A stretch of DNA of 18,684 bases from NCBI GenBank assembly GCA_964407285.1, contig CAYOVG010000106.1, forward strand, positions 1 through 18,684. Direction: 5' to 3'. Under the pieces are notes generated by a model. That model had not been told where the DNA came from. It searched no databases and saw only the letters and a list, made by a program, of their open reading frames with translations. Numbering within the stretch: position 1 is the first letter of the stretch; each line of letters begins with the position of its first letter. The translations under genes and the position numbers were made by a program. The stretch comes from CAYOVG01 sp964407285 (GTDB lineage: Bacteria > Desulfobacterota > Syntrophobacteria > Syntrophobacterales > Syntrophobacteraceae). Below are positions 7,671 through 15,385 of the stretch, in pieces.

Positions 7671-8849
7671 TTACCGGGCGGCATTGGCCGCGGTCTTTCC
7701 GCTTTCAAAAAGATGAGTGTATTGCCCGTAGCCTTCCTTTTCCAGGTCTTCCTTCGGGATAAAACGCAAGGCGGCCGAATTCAGGCAATATCGCAGGCCG
7801 GTGGGGGGCGGTCCATCGTTGAAAACGTGCCCCAGGTGGGAATCCCCGTGTTTGCTGCGTACTTCGGTTCGGATGCTGAAGAACCCGCGGTCTTCTTTCT
7901 CTACGATGTTCCGCGGTTCGAGTGGCCGGGTGAAGCTGGGCCATCCCGTTCCCGAGTCGTACTTGTCGGTCGAACTGAAAAGGGGTTCGCCCGAAACGAT
8001 GTCCACGTAAATGCCCTCTTTTTTGTTGTCCCAGTATTCGTTCTTGAACGGAGGTTCGGTTGCTTCGTGCTGCGTCACCTGGTACTGGAGCGGCGTCAAT
8101 CTGCCGCGGATCTCTTCATCGGAAGGTTTGGAAGCCGGCGCGCTCTCGCCCGTTGGATTCGAACTCGGTTTTGCATGAGCATTCCCGCTGCCGCTGTCCC
8201 CCCAGGCTTTGGCGAGAAACTGGTCCCGGCCGGAATTCCACCTGTAGAACTTGTAACGTACCGAATTCTTCTTGTAGTAATCCTGGTGGTAGTCCTCGGC
8301 ATTGTAGAACTTCCCCAAGGGGATTATTTCCGTCACCACGGGCTTTTCGAACCGTCCGGACTCATCCAGCTTTCGTTTGGATTCCTCCGCGAGGTCCTTC
8401 TGCTCCTGATTCGCATGGAAAATGACGGACCGGTACTGCATTCCTCTGTCCACGAACTGCCCTCCGGGGTCGGTGGGGTCCACATGCCTCCAGAAATAAT
8501 CGAGCAGAGCCTGGTAGGAGACCTGCGCGGGATCGTAGATAACTTTAATCGCTTCGACATGCCCCGTGCCGCCTTGCGAAACTTCCTTGTAAGCGGGATT
8601 CTCGGCATGGCCGCCGGTATACCCCGATATGGCTTGCACCACACCCGGAAGCTTTTCGAAATCGGCTTCCGTGCACCAGAAACATCCTCCCGCAAAGACG
8701 GCTTCAGCAAGGGGACGCTGCCGCTCCCCGCCACTTTTCGCGTTTGCGTCGCGCGGTCCGGTGCGGCCGGCGTATTCCACGATTGCCGTCACTCCCGCCG
8801 CGAGCACCACCAGTATAAGAATAATCGATGTGATCGCTCTCATATTCAT
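7671..8849 (-). CDS. msrAB: Fused methionine sulfoxide reductase MsrA-MsrB, membrane-anchored or exported
   Basis: Bifunctional repair enzyme reducing both S- and R-methionine sulfoxide in proteins. From ATG 8849 it has 392 aa. A hydrophobic N-terminal segment (about 5-25) acts as signal anchor or signal peptide, placing the enzyme outside the cytoplasm. MsrA covers about 48-205 with nucleophile Cys56 in GGCFWC. A Ser/Pro/Ala-rich linker spans about 218-245. MsrB covers about 250-378 with KYDSGTGWPSF, RSKHGDSHLGHVFNDG and catalytic Cys355 in GLRYCLNSAALRF. The CxxC zinc ligands of many MsrB proteins are absent (VSGEPLF replaces the usual CG form), as in the zinc-free type. Unlike Neisseria PilB there is no thioredoxin domain, so an external reductant is needed. 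GAGAGGAACG precedes the ATG; a GTG at 8870 is the alternative. No thioredoxin-like partner is seen nearby. Confidence 0.95.
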   Translation of the reverse strand: MNMRAITSIILILVVLAAGVTAIVEYAGRTGPRDANAKSGGERQRPLAEAVFAGGCFWCTEADFEKLPGVVQAISGYTGGHAENPAYKEVSQGGTGHVEAIKVIYDPAQVSYQALLDYFWRHVDPTDPGGQFVDRGMQYRSVIFHANQEQKDLAEESKRKLDESGRFEKPVVTEIIPLGKFYNAEDYHQDYYKKNSVRYKFYRWNSGRDQFLAKAWGDSGSGNAHAKPSSNPTGESAPASKPSDEEIRGRLTPLQYQVTQHEATEPPFKNEYWDNKKEGIYVDIVSGEPLFSSTDKYDSGTGWPSFTRPLEPRNIVEKEDRGFFSIRTEVRSKHGDSHLGHVFNDGPPPTGLRYCLNSAALRFIPKEDLEKEGYGQYTHLFESGKTAANAAR

Positions 8850-8935
8850 CGTTCCTCTCCGCGGATCCACGAGGTGTTTTGAATATAGTCCACCCGACCA
8901 TTTTGGCCTTTGCGCTTTCGTTCTTTCGGTTTCCC

Positions 8936-8963
8936 GGGAGCGTACGCCCGAACGGGAGCGTAC
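8936..8963. repeat. Direct repeat GGGAGCGTAC x2 upstream of msrAB
   Basis: Two perfect 10-bp copies start at 8936 and 8954, 18 bp apart, in the 200-bp gap between msrAB and the DUF3592 gene. The position is suitable for regulator binding upstream of msrAB. A TATAAT-like hexamer lies at 8994-8999 (minus) but no convincing -35 box matches it. Confidence 0.35.
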
Positions 8964-9050
8964 CGGCGGGAAGTCAAAAGTTAGGCCTACCTAATTATAA
9001 TGGCTGCAATGGCTTTCGTGTATGGGAGAGGCGCAAAAAATCGTCCTTGA

Positions 9051-9875
9051 TCACCAGTTTCGAGCGCTCATCAGCAGATCAAGTAAGAAAAAGTTCTTCG
9101 GCTTGTCGGGGTTCACCAGCACCGCCACGGGGCGGCCGGAGTCCTGAATCGACTGCAGCCGTTCTTTTTCGCCCCTTCGACCATTGGTGCTCGTTTTGGA
9201 CTTGATGATCTCACCGTTGATCTCATAGAGAACATGGACGATGATCGCACCCTTGGGGCCGGGCTTGATCTTTTCAATGGTTGCCGCGGTGCTCACTCCA
9301 TGGGCCAGCAGCCCATGCAACCACTTCTTCTTGTAGCGGATCATGGCGGGGACCAGGATGACTACGGCTACTCCCACGAAGGGCAGCACAACGATGGGGA
9401 GCAGCGGGACGGGAGTGTAGCGGGCGCCTTGTATGCGGCTGACCGCCGGATTGTCGGGGATGTATTCGATGGTGACCGTCTGTCCCGCGGAGGTGATCCG
9501 ATCATCGGAAAAGCTGACGCCTCTGACGCGCGAACCGCTCATTTCCCGACTATCGGCCGGAGTGAATTCATAGTCGTAGATGAAGGTGATTGCGCCCTTC
9601 GAGCCTTTTTTCCTCTCCACGTTCAGTACCTTGCCGGGTGCGGACGCCAGGGGACCCGTCAGAAGACGCCATTCTCCTTTGAGATCGACGGTCATGGCCA
9701 GCAGGGTGAGCATCATACCCATGACGATCATTACCATTATCGGAAGGATATATAGGATGATGCGCGCGATTTTTGGTATGAGGACATTGATCGCGTCGTT
9801 CAGCAGTTTTTCGTCGACTTGACGCGGCGGCGGTTGCTCCATGAACCATTTGATGTGTTCGGCTGTCCAGTTCAT
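9051..9875 (-). CDS. DUF3592-type membrane protein with two soluble modules
   Basis: A 274-residue protein of unknown function. A hydrophobic segment at about 36-62 is followed by a soluble module (about 80-150), a second membrane segment (about 157-180) ending in YKKKW, and a second soluble module (about 195-268). Both soluble modules share a pattern of a strand ending in a glycine plus AI (KGAITFIYDYEF; KGAIIVHVLYEI) and later a VTIEYIPDNPAVS / VAVLVNPDKPKNF element. This is the look of DUF3592, whose role is not established. ATG 9875 has AAAGGAA about 9 nt upstream. It stands alone: about 200 bp from msrAB and about 205 bp from the oxidoreductase upstream, all on the minus strand, so cotranscription is uncertain. 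Confidence 0.72.
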   Translation of the reverse strand: MNWTAEHIKWFMEQPPPRQVDEKLLNDAINVLIPKIARIILYILPIMVMIVMGMMLTLLAMTVDLKGEWRLLTGPLASAPGKVLNVERKKGSKGAITFIYDYEFTPADSREMSGSRVRGVSFSDDRITSAGQTVTIEYIPDNPAVSRIQGARYTPVPLLPIVVLPFVGVAVVILVPAMIRYKKKWLHGLLAHGVSTAATIEKIKPGPKGAIIVHVLYEINGEIIKSKTSTNGRRGEKERLQSIQDSGRPVAVLVNPDKPKNFFLLDLLMSARNW

Positions 9876-10080
9876 CCGGGTGCGTTCCTTTCCACTCGAC
9901 AGGATTAGGAGAAGAGCTTTCCCTTTCGGGGTCGAGCCTCGATTTCATTTCGGGCGCAGCCCCTGCCGCCGCCCAAGACTTTTCCCGGCGCGCTGGAAGC
10001 TCATCACTACGAATGGGGGAGGGTGGAGTGTAGTCCGCGAACGAGCAGCACTCGTAATCTACCCGCACCAGTCCGCGAGG

Positions 10081-11670
10081 TCAAAGAAAATATTCGCTCC
10101 CGGTTTGCAGGAACCGTCGCAGCATCGATGAAATGCGATGGAAGGATTCCGTGCGCCTGACCTTGAACCAGAAGGCCAGAGTACTCTTTACCCGCTCCGT
10201 GAGGCGGGTGCGGTTGTACATGTCGGCCACCTGCCTGATTGCTTCTGCCTGAGTGGGGTAGGGGTGAATCACACGGGCGATGCTCTTCAGACCGATGCCG
10301 GATGCGACGGCAAGGCTCAGCTCGCTTATCATTTCGCCCGCATGGCGGGCAACGATGGTTGCGCCGAGTATCGTGTCGGCGCCCTTCCTGACGTGGACCT
10401 TGACGAAACCCTCCTCTTCTCCATCCAGGACGGCTCTGTCCACTTCCCTCAGCGGCTTCACGAAGGTTTCGACCGCAACGCCTTGTCGTGCGGCCTGCTC
10501 TTCGTACATTCCGACATGCGCAATTTCGGGGTCCGTGTACGTGACCCACGGGACCGTCAGATCGCCGAACTTCTCCCGGCCGCCGAAGAGCGCGTTTCGA
10601 ATCACGATGCGCGCCGCCGCGTCCGCCATGTGGGTGAACTTGTACCTGGAACACACATCTCCGGCGCTGTAGATGCGAGGATTGGCCGTTTGAAGACAGT
10701 CGTTCACATGAACGCCCGATTTCCGGTCGTACTCAACGCCCGCGGCCTCGAGATTCAGTCCATCGACGTTGGGGGTCCGGCCGACCCCGACGAGGATTTC
10801 GTCTGCGGTAACTCTTTCCTCTTGCCCGCTTCCTCCCTTCCCGTGAAATACAATGAGTTTTCCGTCGTCCGAGCCTGCGACGCTTCTTACGCGCGCATCG
10901 AGAAAAAGCTCAATTCCATCCCGCAGAAGGGCCCTCTGGAGGACCTGCGCCGCATCCGCATCCTCGCGGTCGAGAATGCGTCCGGCGGACTGAAACAGGG
11001 CGACCCTGGAACCCAGCCGCTGAAACGCCTGGGAGAGTTCGACTCCGATAGGGCCGCCACCGATTACGGCGAGACGCTTCGGAAGCGTGGTCAGGGAGAA
11101 GACGGTCTCGTTGGTGAGATACCCCGCCTCCCGGAGTCCTTCGATGGGAGGCTCCGTCGGGCGTGACCCCGTGGCGATCACAGCCCTGTCGAAACGAAGG
11201 ACCTTTCCATCGACCTCCACGGAATCTCTTCCGCTGAAACGAGCGGTCCCGAGGTAGACATCCACGCCCAGCCCCTTGAATCGGTCCGCCGAGTCGTGGC
11301 GGCTGATTCTCGCCCTCAGCCGTCGCATCCTCTCCATGACTCGCGGGAAGTCCGCCTCCGGCCCCCGGGCGGTGCGAACAGCGAAATCACCGGCGCTTTC
11401 CACGTCCCGCGCCGCCCTGGACGAACGGATGACGGCCTTGGAAGGGACGCAGCCCACGTTGAGGCAGTCGCCTCCGAGGAACCGGCTCTCCACGAGCGCC
11501 ACTTTCGCCCCGAGTCCCGCCGCCCCCGCGGCGGACACGAGCCCTGCCGTCCCGGCCCCTATCACCACGAGGTTATACCGTCCCCGTGGTTCCGGGTTTT
11601 CCCACCCCGGAGGGCGGACATTGGACACGAGCGCGCGATCGTGCTCGTCATCGGCAAAAAAGGAATTCAT
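10081..11670 (-). CDS. MerA-like FAD pyridine-nucleotide disulfide oxidoreductase
   Basis: Class I flavoprotein disulfide reductase of 529 aa, cytosolic. A non-conserved leader of about 30 residues is followed by the FAD Rossmann motif VVIGAGTAGL (35-44) and the redox-active disulfide GGDCLNVGCVPSK (Cys69, Cys74). Next come the NAD(P)H-binding motif VIGGGPIGVELSQAF, the second FAD motif (IYSAGDVC) and the dimerisation domain with the His-Glu signature HPYPTQAE. It resembles mercuric reductase and dihydrolipoamide dehydrogenase. It lacks the N-terminal HMA domain and the C-terminal vicinal cysteines of true MerA (the tail is TGSEYFL), so mercury reduction is unlikely and the substrate is unknown. 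AAGGAG lies 7 nt before ATG 11670. No mer or dehydrogenase-complex genes are adjacent. Confidence 0.9.
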   Translation of the reverse strand: MNSFFADDEHDRALVSNVRPPGWENPEPRGRYNLVVIGAGTAGLVSAAGAAGLGAKVALVESRFLGGDCLNVGCVPSKAVIRSSRAARDVESAGDFAVRTARGPEADFPRVMERMRRLRARISRHDSADRFKGLGVDVYLGTARFSGRDSVEVDGKVLRFDRAVIATGSRPTEPPIEGLREAGYLTNETVFSLTTLPKRLAVIGGGPIGVELSQAFQRLGSRVALFQSAGRILDREDADAAQVLQRALLRDGIELFLDARVRSVAGSDDGKLIVFHGKGGSGQEERVTADEILVGVGRTPNVDGLNLEAAGVEYDRKSGVHVNDCLQTANPRIYSAGDVCSRYKFTHMADAAARIVIRNALFGGREKFGDLTVPWVTYTDPEIAHVGMYEEQAARQGVAVETFVKPLREVDRAVLDGEEEGFVKVHVRKGADTILGATIVARHAGEMISELSLAVASGIGLKSIARVIHPYPTQAEAIRQVADMYNRTRLTERVKSTLAFWFKVRRTESFHRISSMLRRFLQTGSEYFL

Positions 11671-12341
11671 CTTCAGTCTCCTTCATAGCGCTCCGCTCGT
11701 TTCAGTCCTCATTCATTCCAGAGGCTCCAATGCCCAAGAGCGGTGAAAAGTCAACTTTCGAATCATACCGTGGCATCCATCCCGTAGGGATTTCGCGTTC
11801 TTACATGGTTCGAGCCGGGATCGGCTTGTATTCGGCAAGACCGCTTTTTTTCACAAAGGCGATCATGAGGCCTATTGACCCATTGGGGGGCAGTCCGATT
11901 GATATTTCGAGCACCAATTCCCGGTTGGCGGCTCGACTCCAAATCTATCTCGATATAGTTCATAATTCAAGTTCTTAATATGAAACAAATAATTATATAA
12001 ACAGCGCGTTTCCGTTCAAAGGGGAAACCCACTTGCATGGAGTGTAGTATGTGGTGTGAATGACTCTTTAAGCTACACCAATAATCGAATGACGAAGCCA
12101 ATGCCGGAGACACCTACCCGCTTCCCCACCTACCCATTCACCGACTCCCCCATTCCCCACTCCAAAACATTTGCTCGGCGTCATATTTTGAGATATAGTT
12201 GAGCGCTTCAATAAGGTTTGTTTCGTGTGGGTATTCAGGTGTGGATCGATTATTACAGAGCTTTCTCTTCAGGTCTTAAGGCAGTTCCACGGGGAACTCC
12301 GAAGGCTGTTTCGACTTCTCAAGGAGTGAAGGGGTGGCGGT
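11671..12341. other. Long gene-free region between divergent genes
   Basis: About 670 bp between the MerA-like gene (minus) and the MBL hydrolase (plus); it must contain both promoters. It includes an AT-rich patch near 11965-12002 and a strongly pyrimidine-biased tract at about 12110-12170. Short open frames here show no ribosome binding site or recognisable protein, and I found no RNA gene. Promoter hexamers were not convincing on either strand. Confidence 0.6.
12110..12170 (+). other. Pyrimidine-rich tract
   Basis: The plus strand is almost free of G over about 60 bp and is dominated by C, with T and A. CACCTACCC occurs near the left end and again about 16 bp later. No coding or palindromic structure is evident; the role is unknown. 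Confidence 0.4.
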
Positions 12342-13181
12342 ATGTTGATACGCTGTTACGGGGCCAGAGGTTCGATAGCCGTCTCGGGAGAGGAATACAT
12401 CAAGTACGGCGGCGATACTACCTGCATGGAAATACGAACCCGCAACGATGAAATCATCATCGTCGATGCCGGCTCCGGTATCAGACGTTTGGGAAACAAG
12501 CTCATCCAGGAGGAACGCTTTTCATACAACCTGCTTTTTACCCACTCGCATTGGGACCATATCCTGGGCTTCCCTTTCTTCAAACCGATCTATTCCGACA
12601 AGACTTCCATTTCGCTCATGGGATGTCCCATCACGCAGGGCAATCTCCACGAACTCCTCTCCAAAGCCATGCTGCCGCCCTACTTTCCCGTCCCTTTCGC
12701 GGCTCTGCAGGCCGACATGACGTACGACAACTCTTGCCGGACCAGTTTCCGTATCGATTCGGTAGAGATTTTCTCCATCAGCCTCAGCCACCCGAACCAG
12801 GGACAGGGATACAAGTTTGTGGAAGACGGCAAGGTTTTCGTTTTCCTGACGGATAACGAACTCGGGTACGTGCACCGAGGAGGAAAGACCTTCGAGGACT
12901 ACGTCCAGTTCGCTCGGGGCGCCGACCTGCTGATCCACGATTCCGAATACACGCCGGAGGAGTACGAGTTCACCAGGGCCTGGGGCCACTCCACGTATAC
13001 CGATGCGCTAAGGCTGGCCATGGAGGCGAATGTCGCGCGGTTCGGGCTTTTTCATCACAACCAGGACCGGAGCGACGAAGCCCAGGATGCGATAGTGGAG
13101 AAGTGCCGTGAAACCATCGAGGCTGCCGGTCGGGACATGGAGTGCTTTGCGCTGACCCAGACATCGGAAATCCTGCTCTGA
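12342..13181 (+). CDS. Metallo-beta-lactamase-fold hydrolase (PhnP/COG1235-like)
   Basis: Probable dinuclear-metal hydrolase of 279 aa, cytosolic. The opening GARGSIAVSGEEYIKYGGDT followed by IIIVDAGSGIRRLG is typical of the MBL subgroup that includes PhnP and other phosphodiesterase-like enzymes. The metal motif THSHWDH gives His68, His70, Asp72 and His73. Later ligand-type elements are SLSHPNQG, FLTDNE, LIHDSEYTPEEY and WGHSTYTDALRLA near the C-terminus. The specific substrate cannot be told from sequence: a cyclic nucleotide, phosphonate-derived ester or RNA-like phosphodiester would all fit. ATG 12342 follows GGAGTGAAGGGGTGGCGGT, with a purine-rich ribosome binding site. There are no phn genes nearby. 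It converges with the amidohydrolase gene 117 bp downstream. Confidence 0.85.
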   Translation: MLIRCYGARGSIAVSGEEYIKYGGDTTCMEIRTRNDEIIIVDAGSGIRRLGNKLIQEERFSYNLLFTHSHWDHILGFPFFKPIYSDKTSISLMGCPITQGNLHELLSKAMLPPYFPVPFAALQADMTYDNSCRTSFRIDSVEIFSISLSHPNQGQGYKFVEDGKVFVFLTDNELGYVHRGGKTFEDYVQFARGADLLIHDSEYTPEEYEFTRAWGHSTYTDALRLAMEANVARFGLFHHNQDRSDEAQDAIVEKCRETIEAAGRDMECFALTQTSEILL

Positions 13182-13228
13182 GGCGCTCCGGTTTCCGGTT
13201 CTCTTTCTTGCAATGCGGAAGACGCCCT

Positions 13229-13255
13229 CGGTGCAGGCGCAACTCCTGCAAACCG
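13229..13255. terminator. Possible hairpin between convergent genes
   Basis: CGGTGCAGG pairs with CCTGCAAACCG (two-nucleotide AA bulge) across a 7-nt loop, in the 117-bp gap between the convergent MBL hydrolase and amidohydrolase genes. No T-run follows on either strand, so it is at best an atypical terminator. Confidence 0.25.
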
Positions 13256-13298
13256 CTGCATATGGCCGCCGGCTATTCTTTCTTCCGTTCTTCCGGCG

Positions 13299-14135
13299 CT
13301 ACTCGAAGAGCCGCATCGCGTTCTCGCCTGAAACGGCGCGTATCTCCTCGGGCGTCAACCCCGCCTCTTCCATTTCCCGGTAGTAGCGCTCCGGACCCAG
13401 CAGCGGAAAATCGGTCCCCAGCAGGACCTTTCCCTTGCCGAGCGCCCTGACCATGAGACTGTACATGGACGGCTGGTATAGAAAAGGCGATGCGGCCGTA
13501 TCGTAGTACACCCGTTGAAGAGTCTCGGGGGCTTCCTTTTTCAGTAACTCGTAGAAGCACAGGCCTCCCCCCCAGTGAGCCAGAATAAGGTCCATTCCCG
13601 CCGCCATCTTCGCGATATCGTAGTAGAAGTCGAGACCGAAAGGGGCCTTGCCGGGATACTTGTGTCCCACGGGTTCGTTTGCATGGATGAGCAGGATGCC
13701 GTCGAATTCCCGGCAGCATTCGACAATGTCCCGGTAGCGCTTCAACGCGTCATTGGTACTGTAGTCTTCATATACGGCCAGTTCTCCCAGTCCCCTGGCG
13801 CCGGCCTTCAGACATCGCTCCGCCTCCCGGACGCTCTCCCTGGCAAGGGGGTTCATGCAGGCCAGGGGGATGAGGCGAGGCGAGTGCCTCGAAGCCGCCT
13901 CCAGGACGTAATCGTTGTGCCTGGCGGAAAGCTCCGTCTGGACCCACGGGAAACCGAAAACCACCGACCGGTCTACCCCCGCTTTATCCATTGATTCCAG
14001 GAGAGTTTCCGCGGTCACGAGCTTTGCCCTGGGAGACCCGTAGAGAAGCTCGAACGCGGGTTCGGACGCGAAGTGGCTCTCCCGTCCGCTGACTACTTCC
14101 GGTGGAAAAATATGAGTGTGAACATCGATGCGCAT
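13299..14135 (-). CDS. Amidohydrolase family 2 (COG2159) metal-dependent hydrolase/decarboxylase
   Basis: TIM-barrel hydrolase of 278 aa, in the family that contains ACMSD and related decarboxylases. The start at ATG 14135 opens directly with the metal motif MRIDVHTHIFPPE (His6, His8). Further ligand candidates are His151 (LLIHANEP), His187 (LILAHWGGG) and Asp242 (LLGTDFPLLG), all present, so the protein should be active. The C-terminus has the usual EEIRAVSGENAMRLF. An upstream extension of the frame to 14249 would precede the conserved first strand and is rejected; the ribosome binding site at the chosen ATG is weak (GCGGGG about 9 nt upstream). The substrate is unknown. It is a single gene, divergent from the small plus-strand gene. 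Confidence 0.9.
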   Translation of the reverse strand: MRIDVHTHIFPPEVVSGRESHFASEPAFELLYGSPRAKLVTAETLLESMDKAGVDRSVVFGFPWVQTELSARHNDYVLEAASRHSPRLIPLACMNPLARESVREAERCLKAGARGLGELAVYEDYSTNDALKRYRDIVECCREFDGILLIHANEPVGHKYPGKAPFGLDFYYDIAKMAAGMDLILAHWGGGLCFYELLKKEAPETLQRVYYDTAASPFLYQPSMYSLMVRALGKGKVLLGTDFPLLGPERYYREMEEAGLTPEEIRAVSGENAMRLFE

Positions 14136-14448
14136 GGTTGATGGCCCCGCAATTGAAAATAGTCCGTAGATTGGTGGAGGCGGTTGATGCGCCCGCCTGT
14201 CCGCCGCATGGGTTGCCCGTGCGGCTTGCTCCCTTCGAACTTCGAACACGCATTGACAAGCCGCCCGCTGAGAGGGTATAAGGTATCACGCCCTTTACAT
14301 ATTTTCAACAAAGAGTGGAAGATGACAGTCGGGAGGAGGCGAGGCCGGAGATGGGGGATTTCGGCCCATGGAGAGGTTCGCCCTTCTGTCGAGTGGAATC
14401 CGTGGGGGTGTGTTGGCGGCGTCGATTCATGAAATCAAGGCAGGAGAA
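14136..14448. other. Divergent intergenic region with plus-strand promoter
   Basis: About 310 bp separate the amidohydrolase start from the preferred start of the unrecognised plus-strand gene. It contains the strong-looking promoter at 14253-14282. The rest shows no further gene. An upstream ATG at 14368 would extend the downstream protein into it. Confidence 0.5.
14253..14282 (+). promoter_or_regulatory. Candidate sigma70 promoter for the small plus-strand gene
   Basis: A perfect -35 TTGACA (14253-14258) and TATAAG (14277-14282, 5/6) are separated by 18 bp. Transcription would start near 14289, 80-160 nt before the gene depending on which start is used. This is the best promoter match in the window. 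Confidence 0.55.
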
Positions 14449-14889
14449 ATGGTACGGCATACTCTGCAGGACGATCCGGAGTTTTTCAAGCAGTTGCTTG
14501 GCAGGTTCCGGTCCGAGAATTGGGAGAAGGTCCTCACACTGGACGGCAAATCGGATTTCTTGATGGCGAACAGGGAAAGGTCCGAGTTTGCATTCGTATC
14601 CATGTGGGAGGAAGATGCGCGTGTGATAACTTTCGGCAAGGAAGAAGAGCTTAGCTTTTTGGGGGCTTTGATGAAAGACGATAAACCGAGGATGGGGAAG
14701 GTGATTCCCCTGAGAACCGATCCCTATTCGCGCTATTTGATCCACAGCGACGATGTAAAATTCTTTTTCGACCACGTTCGCGAAGATACGGACTTCGTGA
14801 TAAAGCTGGGAACCATACTCCAGGGGCCTCATTCCGTCAAACTCATTGAAATGGTTGACGATCTCTACAGAAGGTCGAGAAGAGGATAG
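14449..14889 (+). CDS. Hypothetical protein, unrecognised family
   Basis: A 146-residue soluble, charged protein with no family I recognise. It begins MVRHTLQDDPEFFKQLLGRF and has mixed helix and strand character, including WEKVLTLDGKSDFLMAN and a Phe-rich DDVKFFFDHVRED segment. No signal peptide, membrane segment, cysteine pair or catalytic signature is evident. ATG 14449 has AAGGCAGGAGA just upstream. An in-frame ATG at 14368, with GGGGGA nine bases before it, would give 173 aa, but the extra 27 residues look less protein-like. It lies alone behind a good promoter and ends 25 bp before the repeat array, converging with the MBL/rhodanese gene. That it is a real gene rests on the promoter, ribosome binding site and codon pattern. 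Confidence 0.65.
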   Translation: MVRHTLQDDPEFFKQLLGRFRSENWEKVLTLDGKSDFLMANRERSEFAFVSMWEEDARVITFGKEEELSFLGALMKDDKPRMGKVIPLRTDPYSRYLIHSDDVKFFFDHVREDTDFVIKLGTILQGPHSVKLIEMVDDLYRRSRRG

Positions 14890-14913
14890 CCGCCGGGCGG
14901 GGGCATGATCCAC

Positions 14914-15069
14914 CGCATGGCTATTAAAATAGGACCACGAAAAACACGAAAAGACACGAAAGGGAACTTTTCCATTTTTCGTGTCTTTCGTGTTTTTCGT
15001 GGTAGAAAAAAAGCCGTTGCAGCGGCACAGTCGATCACTCCGGTTGTTTGCTCGCCTGATCTTGCCTGT
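14914..15069. repeat. Array unit 1
   Basis: Palindrome 14934-15003 with stem GACACG/CGTGTC, the best-paired copy (one bulged A). The flank before the stem is CTATTAAAATAGG. The loop is of the ACTTTTCCAT type. Confidence 0.85.
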
Positions 15070-15226
15070 CGCATGGGCTATTAAAATAGGACCACGAAAA
15101 GCACGAAAAGGCACGAAAGGGAACTTTCCCCTTTTTCGCGCCTTTCGTGTTTTTCGTGGTAGAAAAAAGGCTGTTGCATCGGCATAGTCGATCATCCCGG
15201 TTGTTCGCTCGCCTGATCTTGCCTGT
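15070..15226. repeat. Array unit 2
   Basis: Palindrome 15091-15160 with GGCACG facing CGCGCC. The flank is CTATTAAAATAGG, as in unit 1. The loop is of the ACTTTCCCC type. The segment after the stem has diverged (GGCTGTTGCATCGGCATAG). Confidence 0.85.
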
Positions 15227-15385
15227 CGCATGGGCTATCAAAACCGGACCACGAAAAACACGAAAAGGCACGAAAGGGAACTTTTCCATCTTTTTCGCGC
15301 CTTTCGTGTTTTTCGTGGTAGAAAAAAAGCCGTTGCAGCGGCACAGTCGATCATCCCGGTTGTTTGCCCGCCTGATCTTGCCTGT
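15227..15385. repeat. Array unit 3
   Basis: Palindrome 15248-15319 with GGCACG facing CGCGCC. The flank before the stem is CTATCAAAACCGG. The loop is of the ACTTTTCCAT type seen in unit 1. Confidence 0.85.

Noticed and set aside
7623..8882. 419-codon plus-strand frame
   Set aside because: It is antisense to msrAB, whose catalytic motifs are intact.
8994..8999. TATAAT hexamer as the msrAB promoter
   Set aside because: The -10 match is perfect but no acceptable -35 lies 16-18 bp upstream, and the AT-rich segment reads as TATAAT on both strands.
10081..11670. Calling the oxidoreductase merA
   Set aside because: The HMA domain and C-terminal Cys pair are absent, and there are no mer operon neighbours.
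11800..11835. tRNA-like T-arm (GGTTCGAGCC)
   Set aside because: The flanking bases do not form a T-stem, acceptor stem or anticodon arm.
12218..12451. Small plus-strand ORF overlapping the start of the MBL hydrolase
   Set aside because: It overlaps the conserved N-terminus of the hydrolase in another frame and shows no recognisable protein or ribosome binding site.
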